Origin: Podospora pseudoanserina
Taxonomy: Eukaryota > Ascomycota > Sordariomycetes > Sordariales > Podosporaceae
DNA length: 64,000 bases
Direction: 5' to 3'
Assembly: GCF_035222485.1 (NCBI RefSeq)
Contig: NC_085920.1
Span: 3,348,001-3,412,000, forward strand
Positions within the stretch are counted from its first letter, which is position 1, and the number at the start of each line of letters is the position of its first letter. Shown piece after piece: positions 22,691-34,152 of this stretch. The notes under the pieces were generated by a model that saw only the letters and a list, made by a program, of their open reading frames with translations, had not been told where the DNA came from and searched no databases. The position numbers and the translations under genes are program-made.

Positions 22691-25089
22691 ATGGCGTTTC
22701 AGTGGTTCGTCGGTTTGTTGGGGGCGGTGTACACCATTTTGTTGTCGTCTCTGTTTGGGACTGGGAGTGCCGATTCTGGTCCGGATACGAGGATACGGTT
22801 TGAAGAGGTTGAGCAGCAGCAACAGCAGCAGCAGCAGCAGCAGGAGCCAACAGGCACGGCTGGTGGTGGTAAACGTCCCAACAACACCCGTCATCATCAT
22901 CAACACCACGGAAGGGGGCCAAAGCTGTTTTTGTTGTCGGCGTGGGACATGCTACTTGACGTGCTCTCTTTTTGGCGGCAGGTATGTCTCCCCCAACGCT
23001 CACCCTATCTATTATTTTCAGATCTAACCAACTGTTGATGATGTATAGAAAATCATAACCCACTACACCAACCCCACCCCCCTGACCCTCTACCTCTCCG
23101 CCCTCCACTCCGCCAGAACGTTTGAACAGTGGGAGGAGGCGGCGCTCAATCTGGATACGTTGCTCGGGCTGGACCTCTGGAGGAACAACCCTGTCTCTTC
23201 GCACTACGACTTCAAGCTGATCAATGAGCGGCTGGTGAGTATTGAGATTGCGAGGGAGACGGGGGACGTGCACTCGCTGGTTAACCTGCTGAGGAGTGGC
23301 TTGGTGAGGAACTTGGGGAATATCACCGCCACGAAGCTGTACAATCGGGCGTTTGCGGGGACAAAGTTTTTGATTGAGGAGTATGTTAGGGCTGTGGCGG
23401 AGGGGGTGGAGGATATTAAGAGCTTGCCTTCGCCGGGGGAGACGTCGGCGGTGGGGTATGTTGTTGATGGTGGTAGGGGAGTTCCAAGGGGTGGTGGTGT
23501 CGCGAGGCAGGGGCATCATGTTAGTTTTGAGGATAATAATGGGGAGAGTAGCACCGGTGGGGAGGGGAGCAGTAGCGGTAAGGAGAGGAGGCAGACGCTT
23601 AGTGTGATGACGACAAGGGGGGAGAGTACTGCCGCTGGAGGGGGGAATGGGACGCCAAAGGTGGACTGGGGGTTTGAGTGTTGCTAGCCCCCCGGGCGGT
23701 AGTCATTTGCCTGAGGGGGGGAGGATGGTTGCTACCATGTCTACGCAGGCGAAGCTGGATTTTATACATGATACGAGACAGGCTTTTGGGAGGACGGCGT
23801 TGGTTTTGCAGGGGGGGGCGATTTTCGGTTTGTGTCACTTGGGGGTGGTGAAAGCTTTATTTTTGAGGGGGCTGTTGCCGAGAATTATTGTGGGCACGGC
23901 GACGGGGGCGTTGATTGCTGCGTTGGTGGCGGTTCATTCCGAGGAGGAGCTGCCGAGGGTGCTGAAGGGGGATGGGATTGACCTGAGCGCGTTTGCGAAG
24001 CAGGGGCAGGATCCGGTCAAGCATAACCAGGGGTTAAGGGAGTCGATCTGGTCGAGGTGGGCTACGCTGGTGAGGAGGGTGCGGAGGTTTAGGAGGGAGG
24101 GCTATTTTCTGGATGTGAAGGTGTTGGAGGAGTGTATCAAGAGTAACATTGGGGATTTGACCTTTGAGGAGGCGTATCATCGGAGCAAGAGGGTGTTGAA
24201 CATCACGGTTGCTACGGCTGGGCATGGGGGTGTGCCGACGTTGTTGAATTACTTGACGGCTCCTAACGTGGTATGTACCCCCCTTTTCACCCAAAGGCAT
24301 GAGCATGGCTAACATCCACAGCTAATCTGGACCGCCGCCGTCGCCTCCAACGCCTCCACACCCACCTTCTACGGCCATCGTCAAACCAAGATCCTCTGCA
24401 AAGACTCCCAAGGCAACATCGTCCCCTGGAAGCCCGCCAACGAAGTCGACTTCAACCACTGGACCAACGCCTCCTACACCGAGCAAGAATCCCCCCTCCT
24501 CCGCATCGCCGAGCTCTTCAACGTGAACCACTTCATCGTCAGCCAAGCCCGCCCCTACCTCATCCCCTTCCTCCAAAGCGACATGCACGGCCCCTCCATG
24601 GTCGAAACCCGCAACAAGACCATGTCTGGCATGGCCTTCATCATGCGCATGGTCGGCCTCGAGCTCCGACACCGCCTCCGCCAGCTCGACACGCTCCAGC
24701 TGCTCCCGGCGGGTATCCGTCGGTTCCTTGTGGACGAGCGGGTGCCGGGCGCGAGCATGATGCTTGTTCCCGAGGTGACGGCTGGTGACTTTGTCCGGCT
24801 GATGGAAACCCCCACCAAGGAAACGCTGGAGTATTGGATCCTGAGGGGTGAGCGTAGTGTCTGGCCGGCTGTGGCGGCGCTCAAGATTCGCTGTGCGGTG
24901 GAGGAGGAGCTGGATAGGGCTTACCAGGTTGCCAGACGGCTCAAGGCTGGGGGGTTAAGGAGGAAGACGAGTCATATGCAGACGCCCATGTTGGGCGCTT
25001 TAGAGAACCCGGAATTAGGGGTTGAGCAGGAGAGGAAGGAAAGGTTCAGGGCTCATAGCACCAGTGCGAGAGGTTCACCTACTGCATGA
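22691..25089 (+). CDS. Patatin-like (TGL3/4/5-related) protein, catalytic residues missing, one frameshift
   Basis: Model: join(22691..22981, 23049..24270, 24322..25089) with a frame change near 23667-23671; about 759 residues. The first ATG in frame is 22691; a hydrophobic segment (WFVGLLGAVYTILLSSLF) follows, then a poly-Gln run. The domain before the lipase core (ALHSARTFEQWEEAALNLD) and the core GGAIFGLCHLGVVKAL match fungal triacylglycerol-lipase-type patatins. The nucleophile elbow expected as GxSxG reads GTATG (Ala near 381), and the later D-G dyad expected before the LAE.FNVNHFIVSQ block reads N-A (about 553-554). So it is probably not an active lipase. Reading frame 0 ends at TAG 23685-23687; one G fewer in the five-G run joins it to the downstream frame. 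Confidence 0.82.
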
Positions 25090-25185
25090 GAAAGTTCGTG
25101 GGAGTACTTGGGATAGGAGTTATCGAATGGGTTTTTTTCTTTTTTTCTTTTAGATGGTCAAGAGACGGGACGGCGGGGTACACCG

Positions 25186-26163
25186 TCAATGTAGTTTAAC
25201 GCACAAAGGGTGTTTGTTGTCTTCATTCCCGTTGTCGTCAACTAATACTATCAAGCTGCCGAAGACATAGTCAAGGATGACGGTTGTGTTGCCCAGTGCG
25301 TCCTTGCCTGTCATCAGGAAATGGTGACCAGCTGCCAGGACGACGGTGCTGTCCTCCAGTTTCCCCTGCTGTGTTTTCTTGAAAACGAGGGGTGCGGCCT
25401 TGGACCCACGAACCTTGTTGATGACTTGAACCTCTCCATATTTCAAGCCCTTGAGCGTAGCCTTCTGGTTTTTGTCATCTGTGGCTTTCGGCTCAGTTGT
25501 TTCGCCGGTGTCTTGAACCCAGAGATACAGAATCTGATCGACTGGTTTCGGCACAGCCCCGATAAGAGGAATATCTATGTCTGGGATGTCGTTGAGGGAA
25601 GCTGACACGATTCGCTTGGTTGGCTTGGGAGCTGGCTTCGCTTTCTCAGAAGATGAAGCGGTGACGACAGAGCTTTCTTGGCATTGGGTGTAAGAAAAGG
25701 AGAAGCCAAAGACGTTGAGGATCATAGAGAAGACAAAATGTGCGGGCAAGGGGGCCTGGTCTTTCCCAGCTGCCGAATCCGCTGCATCCTTTTGTTCTGG
25801 GAGAAGCTTTTCGAAGATCACGGATAGCTGATTTTGCGACCTGGGTCTTTTGAACTGAATGTTGTTCACGGAAGGTGGCAGCAAGTCTTTGGAGTCATTG
25901 CCCATGACGCCTCCAATCAGGTCTCCGAGGGTCACTGCATCTGGAGGTGCAGGAGTAGTCGTTGATCCAGGAATCATAAACTGAGCGTCGAAAGACCAGG
26001 TTTGCTGATTCGCAACTTCTTGGCCTGTGGGCTTCTTGTCCTCTGTCGTCTTGTCATCTTTCCTGGGCGGAGGCTTCTTATTATCATTCGTGAAGTTGAG
26101 CGAGAGATCTACCGGCCCCAGCCCAAGGACACCCTTCAAGGCGAAAGAGGATCCATCGCCGTC
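25186..26163 (-). pseudogene. Fragment of a DUF6603-like giant protein gene
   Basis: Open for 325 codons with no usable ATG and a TAA just upstream (26164-26166). The translation has the layered style I associate with DUF6603 proteins: GLGPVDLSLNF, PAHFVFSMILNVFGFSF, DIPDIDIPLIGAVPKPVDQILYLWVQD, and AAGHHFLMTGKDALGNTTVILDYVFG, with Lys/Pro/Glu-rich linkers. Such proteins are normally far longer, with more domain on both sides, so this looks like an internal piece. It stops at 25186, about 100 bp beyond the patatin-like gene's 3' end, and faces a decayed gene on the other strand starting about 60 bp upstream. Family assignment is from memory and moderate; function unknown. Confidence 0.55.
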
Positions 26164-26221
26164 TTAACTGTTTTCTTTCCCACTTCCGGGCATGGGGGCT
26201 TGGAGGCGAGCTTGAGGTCAT

Positions 26222-28924
26222 TGAAACACCGCCGATGGGAGATCTTCTCGCTGTGGTTTAAGCATTTCAGTACGGCTGATACATCGATCCAAGCGAGCCC
26301 CGAAGATGTCTAGGATGCGCAAGACCGGCACGATGCCCTCGTCAGCATCGTGACGCAGCAGACAGCTGCGGTGGAGGAAGCCAAGAAGAAATTCGGGGAC
26401 GCTATCGAGGCTGTGCATCCTGAATACTATCAACAAGGTGATCCGACAATCATGGTTGGTGGTGTCAAGTCTGGCTGGGCGCATGACTTTTTGGACAAGG
26501 TCAAAGTCCGGCTTGACAACCAAACGGTGCAGCCTTCCGCTGATGCCTTGTCAAGCATAGACTTGGACCGTCTTCACAACTCAAGCATTCCTCCCGAGGC
26601 GTGGGGAGTCATGGTCAAGTTGCTGGGAGAGTTCTGTTCTTTGGGCGGCAGCGATGATGAGTCCACTGCCGTTAACCATATGCCCCTCTACCATGATACT
26701 GGTGTGGAAGACACTGATGTCAATATGGACAATGCGGAGGCTCCATTGTGGAGAGACAGGTGGAACAACAGACAGCCGTGGTTCCCCCTCTTCGTTGAGT
26801 GGGAAGCCGAGTACGTCCACGTCCCATGGGAAGACTGGACACTGAGAAAGTCCGTCAGCGCATCTTCTGGGCTCGAACGAACAAGCTATAGCATTGATTC
26901 GGACAAGGACCTCACCTCTGTTACGGACAGACGCCTTGTCTCGGGCAGGATCTTGATACTGCCACAGCCCTCTTCTGCCCTGAATGCGCTTATTCAACAA
27001 CTGTTCAGCACAGTCCCTAAGGATGAAGTCGAGTCGATCATCTCAAAGGAGGAGCAGGTCAACCTCACCAAGAGTGTCCTTCGGCTGCCGTTCCTTTCAG
27101 CACCTCTCAGCGGATTGACTGATCATCTCATCACCTTGGTCCACAGAACGCACATCAAACCAAGTGTCAGAGCAACAGGTCAGGGACCGCCCCGACCAGT
27201 CACAGAGGCTGTCGATAAAGGCCCGAATCCCATGTTCCCAAAAGATCGGATATCCATCATGGGGCTTGAACTGGACCCGACTCCTTACGGCGCCCAGATC
27301 CATGTCGCCGCTGTTGATAGCAGCCCTTCCCCATTCAAGCCCGTCACTCACAGACAGCTCCGGTTCACCAAGCTGAATGTGATTGATAAGTTTGGACAGG
27401 CCATCCAAGCGTTACAGCCACGCACGTCAGCACCAGTAGAAGCGCACACGGCCGGGAAGGACGACGTCAATGGACTCTCAGAGTTCGTCCAGCTCCCTCC
27501 AAGCATGAACCAGCCCGCGCGACTGAACGCTCACTTTGTCACACGCGAGTCCACGACAGATCCCTAGTCTGACTGGCGTCCCACGGCCGAGTGGGAGGAT
27601 CCCATATGGGGATGGATCATCGTCAACTACAGCTCTTCACTGCCAAAAGCGTCTTCTACCGCGAGGTGAGGCTGCCCGGAAGCGGAGCCAACGGCCGAAC
27701 AGGAGCCGTTGCCAGTGTGAGGTGGCTGCCCTTCAAGAAAACAGACCAAGCGCAGCAACCAGGGGCAGCAGCAACAGCCCAGCTGGACAGACTGATCGAA
27801 CAGCTCACCGCCAAAGACGGCATTTACGTCCAGGCGTTCACGCACATGATCAACGGAGCCCTCAAGCAGTCAGGTCCGGCCCCGGGAGAGTACGCAGAGG
27901 CGTTGAACTGCACAGTCGGAAAACCGCTCGCTCTGGTCAACATGGGCTGGTCCCTCGAGCTGGCTATGCCACCCACCAAGAACCAAATCCACCATCAACG
28001 CCAAGGACCCAGAACGACACCTCCTAGATCCGAACAACCCCCAGGCAGGTGGCACGTACCGATTCCCCATCAAGCTCGGCGACTCCCACAGGGAATACGA
28101 CGGTTTGGTAGGTTACTTCCCCCATGAGGCCGCGGCCCACCGACCCAAGAAACGTCGGATACCTCCCCCTAAACGACGAATTTGACCTCACCAAGTTGTA
28201 CACCTACTCTGGCCACGAGGAGAAGAAGCCAAAAGACCCGGGCGGGACAGCATACCCCCTCCTCAAACTCAACAACGCCTCCTACCCCCGCCTACCAGCA
28301 TACTGGCTCGACCCGGCAAAATACTACCAACCCCCCAACCATCGCCAACACCAACACCAAATACACCCTCGACAGCAACACCAAAAGCTGCAAGTCCTCG
28401 CCGCCATCCTAGACCCCTTCCAAGCCATCCACGCCTACTCCGGCTTCTTACCCATCAAGGAACTCAAACTGCCCGACTGAACCTGGCAAAAAGCCCTCAA
28501 CCGCATGACTGCCTTTTTCCACGTGGGGCCGTTGATGGTGACGAGGGACGTTCCCGCGTTTGAGACAACTTACGAGCTCAGGGCGGATTACTCGCTGAGC
28601 AGAGGAGAGGAGCAACAAGTGTGTGAAAAACAATCGGTTGACGTACTTCTTACCGGGGTGCCGGAATGGAATTGGCTGCAGCCGTATTACATAAACAGTA
28701 GAGATGAGCAGGGGAAAACAACAACGGGGAAGCCAAAGAACGAGGACCGTGGTGGTGGTGATGATGATGATGATGATGAAGTGGAGGAAAAGACAAAGTT
28801 TATGCATATCAAGGTCGGGAGGATGGATACGAGGCCGAGGTTTGAAAAGGGGCCGTGTACGGCTGTTGACGGGTGTTTGCAGATGAGGAGAGGTGTTATT
28901 CATGATGAAGGGAAGGAGAAGTAA
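26222..28924 (+). pseudogene. Decayed large protein gene, many frame lesions
   Basis: Continuous protein-like sequence spreads over all three frames. From about 26222 (RRWEIFSLWFKHF) it passes a TAG at 26311 and reads 417 codons (PWFPLFVEWEAEYVHVPWED is typical) to a TAG at 27565-27567. It then continues (DWRPTAEWEDPIWGWIIVNY), shifts frame near 27630 (LFTAKSVFYREVRLPG; QAFTHMINGALKQSG), again near 27980 and near 28125 (VGYLPLNDEFDLTKLY), makes a short frame excursion near 28325-28390, meets a TGA at 28478-28480 where TGG (Trp) would fit, and ends at 28922-28924. I do not recognise the family with certainty; large proteins of this style occur next to DUF6603 genes. A (GAT)n run lies near 28757-28778. 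Confidence 0.65.
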
Positions 28925-31900
28925 CGTTTGGGGTGGTGGTGGATTTTGGTGGTGGGTGGGTGGGAGGTTTGGCAAGCAAAAGAAGAGATAGTAAGCGTTT
29001 TTGCTTGTTTGCCGTGTCAGGCTTTCGGAATTTTTTTTTTCACCGTTGCTGTCGGTAGGTATTCTCTCTTCCCCCGGCCCGGCATCGCGAGACAGTAGCG
29101 GAGTAGACTGCAGACTCGGGTGGGGATAGTGAAGATTACCTATAATATGCAGCTTTGAACTCGCAGTGCGGGTTGGAGGTCCTTCACTACTCTCATGTAG
29201 AGAGGCTCTGGAGGCGGCGAAGGGGGGGCGTGGGAGTAAACGGTTTGGTCTTGTTTAGCCGGGGTCGGAGGGACCGTTCTGCTTGTTTCATTCATCATTG
29301 AGTAAGTAGCAGTGTGTTGTTATATTATCCGAGGCCTCTTGCTCAAGGGGCAACTTGACTGCTGTATGTACACAGCAGCATCGGATCCTAAGTGTGCCGG
29401 TGGGACATGCCTTGCTGCAGATCAGAGTTTTTTTTTTGGTGGCTTGTTGTTGACCTGACAAAGCAGCATATCATCAAGACCTTGGGTCAAGCAGCCAAGG
29501 GTGTGCGATGAGAAGCCATTCACAGCTGCCTTGAAGCCATTACTGATCAGATTCTTTTTCTGAAGGCTGGAGCTGACAAAGCACAGGTGAGGCCAAGAAC
29601 CTGTAATGAGAGCCCATTCAGAGCTGCACGAAAAGATGGCTGCTACATTGGGTGCGTCCTGCAGATCAGAGCTTTCAACAATGCTCAAGATTTTTTGAGC
29701 CACACGGCCAGAGCTATTCATGTTCATGGAGAATTGCCTTTTCTGGGAAGCCGACAGGACTTGTGCAACAGGAGGCTGAGGTGGTTACAAAGTCGTTAAG
29801 GTGCAGTTCGTGTACGAGGCGTGGTGGTCCATCGAGAAAAGAAATTGCCCCTTTTTCTCAGCGGTTCAGATTTGCAGCGCTGTTTCGGTGTAGGTTGACA
29901 TGTATCTGCCAGCCGTTCTACAAGCCAATGGTAGCTTTGCCTGTTGTTGAGAGCTACGGGGTTTGTGGCACCCAAGGTGGCTCATGCCCTTCGCTTGTGT
30001 CAGGACCAATTTGGCTGTAATCATTGCCCACTCGGAAACTTCCTTTGTACCGGGGAGGTGCTGTCCTCAGTGGCCGCTCGGAAACTTTCTAGTGATGGTC
30101 TGTAGTACACGATATGTGCGAGTCTGTGGCATGCTGCTTGTGGACGGAGTGAGTGACGAACAAGCGAGAGCGAGGGAACATGTGGATGGCGGATGGCACG
30201 GGCGGCTTGTGGTGTGTTTCACGAGTATGGCCAACTGGCAGGCCAGCTCTCAAAGAGGTGAAAGCGAGGAGAATTTGATGGGGTTGTCCAACAAGAAGGT
30301 GTGTGGTGCCCCGGAGCGTGTACCCATTCCATACCTTTCTTCTAGAAGCCTGCTGCTCGTACATATCTCTGAGCTCGTGATTGGACTTGATGAATGTGAC
30401 ATTCCATTTATTCGATGTGACGTTGGGCGAACTCTTGAGGATTTCCCACAAGGGGTCTCAGCGCGAGAGGGTGTTGGCGAGGTAGGTACGGGGCAGATGT
30501 TGAGACCAGGCTCTGGTACGTACGTTTTCTTGCCGATATTGAGGGGCAACGCAATCCTCACCGTGGTAAGATGACGAAGCCCGATAGTTTTTGCCTCTCC
30601 ACCGTAGACGATCTTTGTTCTGCAGAGTTGAGAATGCGAAATAATAATGGCTTGTTTCTTCGGCCGAAACCATTCCGAACCATGATCTGTGACTTGCCAA
30701 GTTCAAGGGCCTAGAAAGTGTAAGAAAGCTAGTTATCACAGGTCTATTATTTCTTCTGGTACCAGCCGTTGTGCAGAAGACCATGACCAGCTGATCACAC
30801 TCATGACTTGACCACGCACTGTGCAGTTGCCGCATGCATGGCCAAGAAGGGCCAAGGTAGTTCAGGTTGGGAATGGCCAGGACACAGGTGCTGGGGAGTG
30901 GAACGATCAACAAGACGGCCGGCAGGCTGGGCGAAAGCGAACGCAAGATGCGAGTCAACATGACCGGGATGCTTGCGGGACCAGGAACAGGACTTGGGTA
31001 GGGACTTGACGGGTGTGAAGTCCTGAGGTGCCGTGACAAGGCGTCCCAGGTTGTCAACCTGAATGACTTGCCAGGTGCTACATATGACAGGCGATTAGAT
31101 ATCGCGCTCAACGCGGCAGATGAAGCCGAAGAAATCAAGTCAAGTTTCCAAACCCTGCCTGCCTTTCTACGGACAGAATGGCAGGCAGTTGTTTGTGTAA
31201 GAGGTTGCTGAAAGATAGCCCCCAACTGTGCGGGTCTAGGTTCGCTTGAACTAAGACAACGCCCTGTAGGGTACACGCAGTGATCCACACGATGAACTAT
31301 ACAGTTCGTGGCGGTATGGGCTTCTCGGCTTTGTGTCCTCAGCTTTGATGAGCATTCAGACGTCAAGCTCGGCCCCGGACGATTTCCTAAGATGCCACGA
31401 GGTGGGAGGGGAAACCGATTGCTCTGTGCCCGAAAGACAGTGTTTGCGAGTTCGCGGAGCCTTGCCCAAGACATGGCGGCGCAATGCTGTGAGCGGCCAC
31501 GCTAAAAGGAACCTTGGCGGGGAGTCAAGAATGATGAGATATGCCAACGCATCCCTCCTTGATGAGATTTGATTTCACCTTCTGGCATATAGCTATGGAA
31601 GCCACCCAAAGACGGGCAATGTGTAGCCCGTTTCAGAAGTGGTCATGTGGGATACAGACTCTGAAAATTGTCCAAAAAAACTACATTGTCCAATCAATGT
31701 GTTGCGGAACCGGCCGCCGCTCTTCCATGACATCGGCTCCATACTTCGACATCTGAGACTCGGCGCAATACATACAGAGTACAAGACGTCGGTCGAAGTT
31801 TTGATCCATGACCCCTGTAAGGGAAAGACATCGACCTGGTGGGACAGCAGCGATCATTCCGTTTAGTGGATCCGTCAGCCGGCGTTAGTGCAGGGGTGAT

Positions 31901-34152
31901 AGCCAGGACTGCCCTGTAAATTGCGCGAACCTTCCAAGGGTGCCCCGCCCATTCTCTGCCCACTCCCTCCAACGACACATCATCGACATCTCTACCACGA
32001 CAACCACAGCGAGCTCAACGGAGCTTTGCGGCTCGGAATGGCTGGCTGACCGTGGTGCTTACTGGCCAATTCCTATGAGCGTCACAAATCAGATTTTGGG
32101 CCTAGAGTTGATGCCAACCCCACCAGTCTAGTTCCATGTTGGTGGTACTTCTGCCGCCCGTGGGTGCCAGGCTGTAGACAGGCCATGTTTATTATCTGCA
32201 CCTGAATAAATCTCGATACAGATTTGCACACATGAGCTAGGCTAAAACCCTTCTTGGACGGCCTTGCAGCTTAGGAATTTTATTTCCCATTGCATTCCCA
32301 ATCTGGAGCTTCTCAACTTCGCAGAAGCCAGACAGGAAAGCATTGAAGTTTTCTGCAACAAGAGACTGAAGCAAGTCGGTGTGGTGGTTGAAGATAGCGG
32401 CAGTGCGTGTGGCTCGGGAAGGCTTGGATCCGCGGAGTGTTGCCGATAGCACCGCAAAGTAAACCCTCTTCTAACCGAACTCATCAAGAAGATGAGATAT
32501 CGTCACAACTTCAACCTCTGTCACGATTCCGACAATCGGAGCTCTTTTCGACAGAACGAGCGACTCGGCAGGCAGTTCGCCCTGGTTTTCGTGAATGCCT
32601 TCCTGTTCACCTTATTTCTCCATCGGTTACTCGATGCCTGACCGAGCTGGCCAGTTCGTCATACCCGGACACCACACTGAAGAAAACAGCGGCTTCAGTC
32701 CGCAGTCATCATACCTCCGGCGATCATCACGGCTCACACCGTTTGTTCATTGAGGTGCCAAGGATGGCTATGTGCCTGCTCTGTACAGTGTTTCCTGGGC
32801 TCGCCGTTTACTGTGTCAGAGATGTACACTTCGACATCAAATGTCCCCGGGACAAGAAAGGAGCTTCCTACAGCCAAGACCACTCGTCTCGAAGCCATGG
32901 GCTGGCGGCCATCGTGTACCTCGCTGCTTTTACGAGTCCGGCGCAAGGTCAGAGCCCAAGGCATGGTGCCAAAAGTCCCTCCTCCTGAAAGAGTCTCGCG
33001 GTATCGTCACGACCAATCTTGAAGAACGGCAAGACCCACAGCGCCCACGAATGTTGGTGAGGGGGAGCTCCAGCCGTGCTGCAGCTCGCCATGATGGTTC
33101 GGTCACTGTTGCGGTCATTTATGATTTAGACCAGCCGGGAGACACTCAACCAGCAGGAAGAATTTCACGAGAACCTTCATCTCCCCGCCAATCAGGATCG
33201 GTCTGTACTCAGCATAAACAACTTTTTCTTGCCCAGTGTCTCCTAGAGCGTATGTCTTGGGATGGCACAGCACATGGTATGTGTCTCGCACCGTGTCACT
33301 CCTTCTGCAGAGAGGTGTTCCGTCCGCCCCACCACCAGGCTACGCTACGCCGCCGGGTTTAAGGCCATGGTGGCAGCTGTTTGTACTTCTGAAATCGTAA
33401 GGACCGCCCAGCATCTGGATGAAGGTATTTCTGCCCGAATAAGAGACTTTGCAAACTAGCACTGCCAGCCGGCCTGACTGGCACCCCCAGTTTCCCCACA
33501 ACCAAACATCTCGATGTCTCTGGACCCAGCCGGGGAGGTTGTTGTATCACATACCGCCTGAGCTTGCGGGCATCATGGCCCGGCGGCACGACGAGAGGGG
33601 TGGCGGGAAGGCGGAGAACAATGATTCTGACTGCGAACTGAAGCGTGTCAACGGGTTCTTGCGTCGATGCGTTCTGGATACCAGCGGCCCGGGGCCGTGA
33701 CAACCCTCTCTCTGCGATACCGGCACCCGCCTGGTCTTTTCTCTGACCAGCTCCCATCGTGTGACCTCCACCCCCCCCCATCGTGCACTGGTCACTCTGT
33801 GTAACCCGAACCCAACCCCCGAACCACACCCCTCTCTCGACTGCCGGTGGGGCGCCATTTTGTCGTCCCCATAAAGCATCCTGCTTCCCCAGCTGTCCCC
33901 AGCGGATCCTCCATCCCAACCCCAAGAGCACACACCACCAGCACGCTCGGCTTTTTGTTGAGAAGCATTTCGCCCCACCGTCGTTGTCGTCCCTGGCTGC
34001 TGCCCAGTCTCCGGGCTGTTCCCCGTCATCCGTTGCCTCTTCAGATAACGCATTCTCCCCGCGTTCCCTCGCGTGTCAATCCAAGCTTTCTTTCCGTTAA
34101 AGTGAGCAATCCTCCCTCCTCTCCTTTCCTCTCAACATCCTCAACCAACACG
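28925..34152. other. Gene-poor stretch next to the relic locus
   Basis: 5.2 kb without a supported gene. ORFs up to about 340 codons (30458-31474, minus) show no domain and overlap ORFs of similar size on the other strand. Short near-repeats around TGCAGATCAGAG occur at about 29416 and 29660. No terminal repeats, integrase or reverse-transcriptase motifs seen. The right end (about 33.7-34.15 kb) is C/T-rich and probably the leader of the next gene. Confidence 0.55.

Noticed and set aside
23578-23687. 110-nt intron (GTAAGG...GCTAG) to repair the patatin-like frame
   Set aside because: It does not restore the needed frame.
30458-31474. 338-codon ORF on the minus strand
   Set aside because: Composition looks like translated intergenic DNA and overlaps ORFs on the plus strand. 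No splice or homology support.
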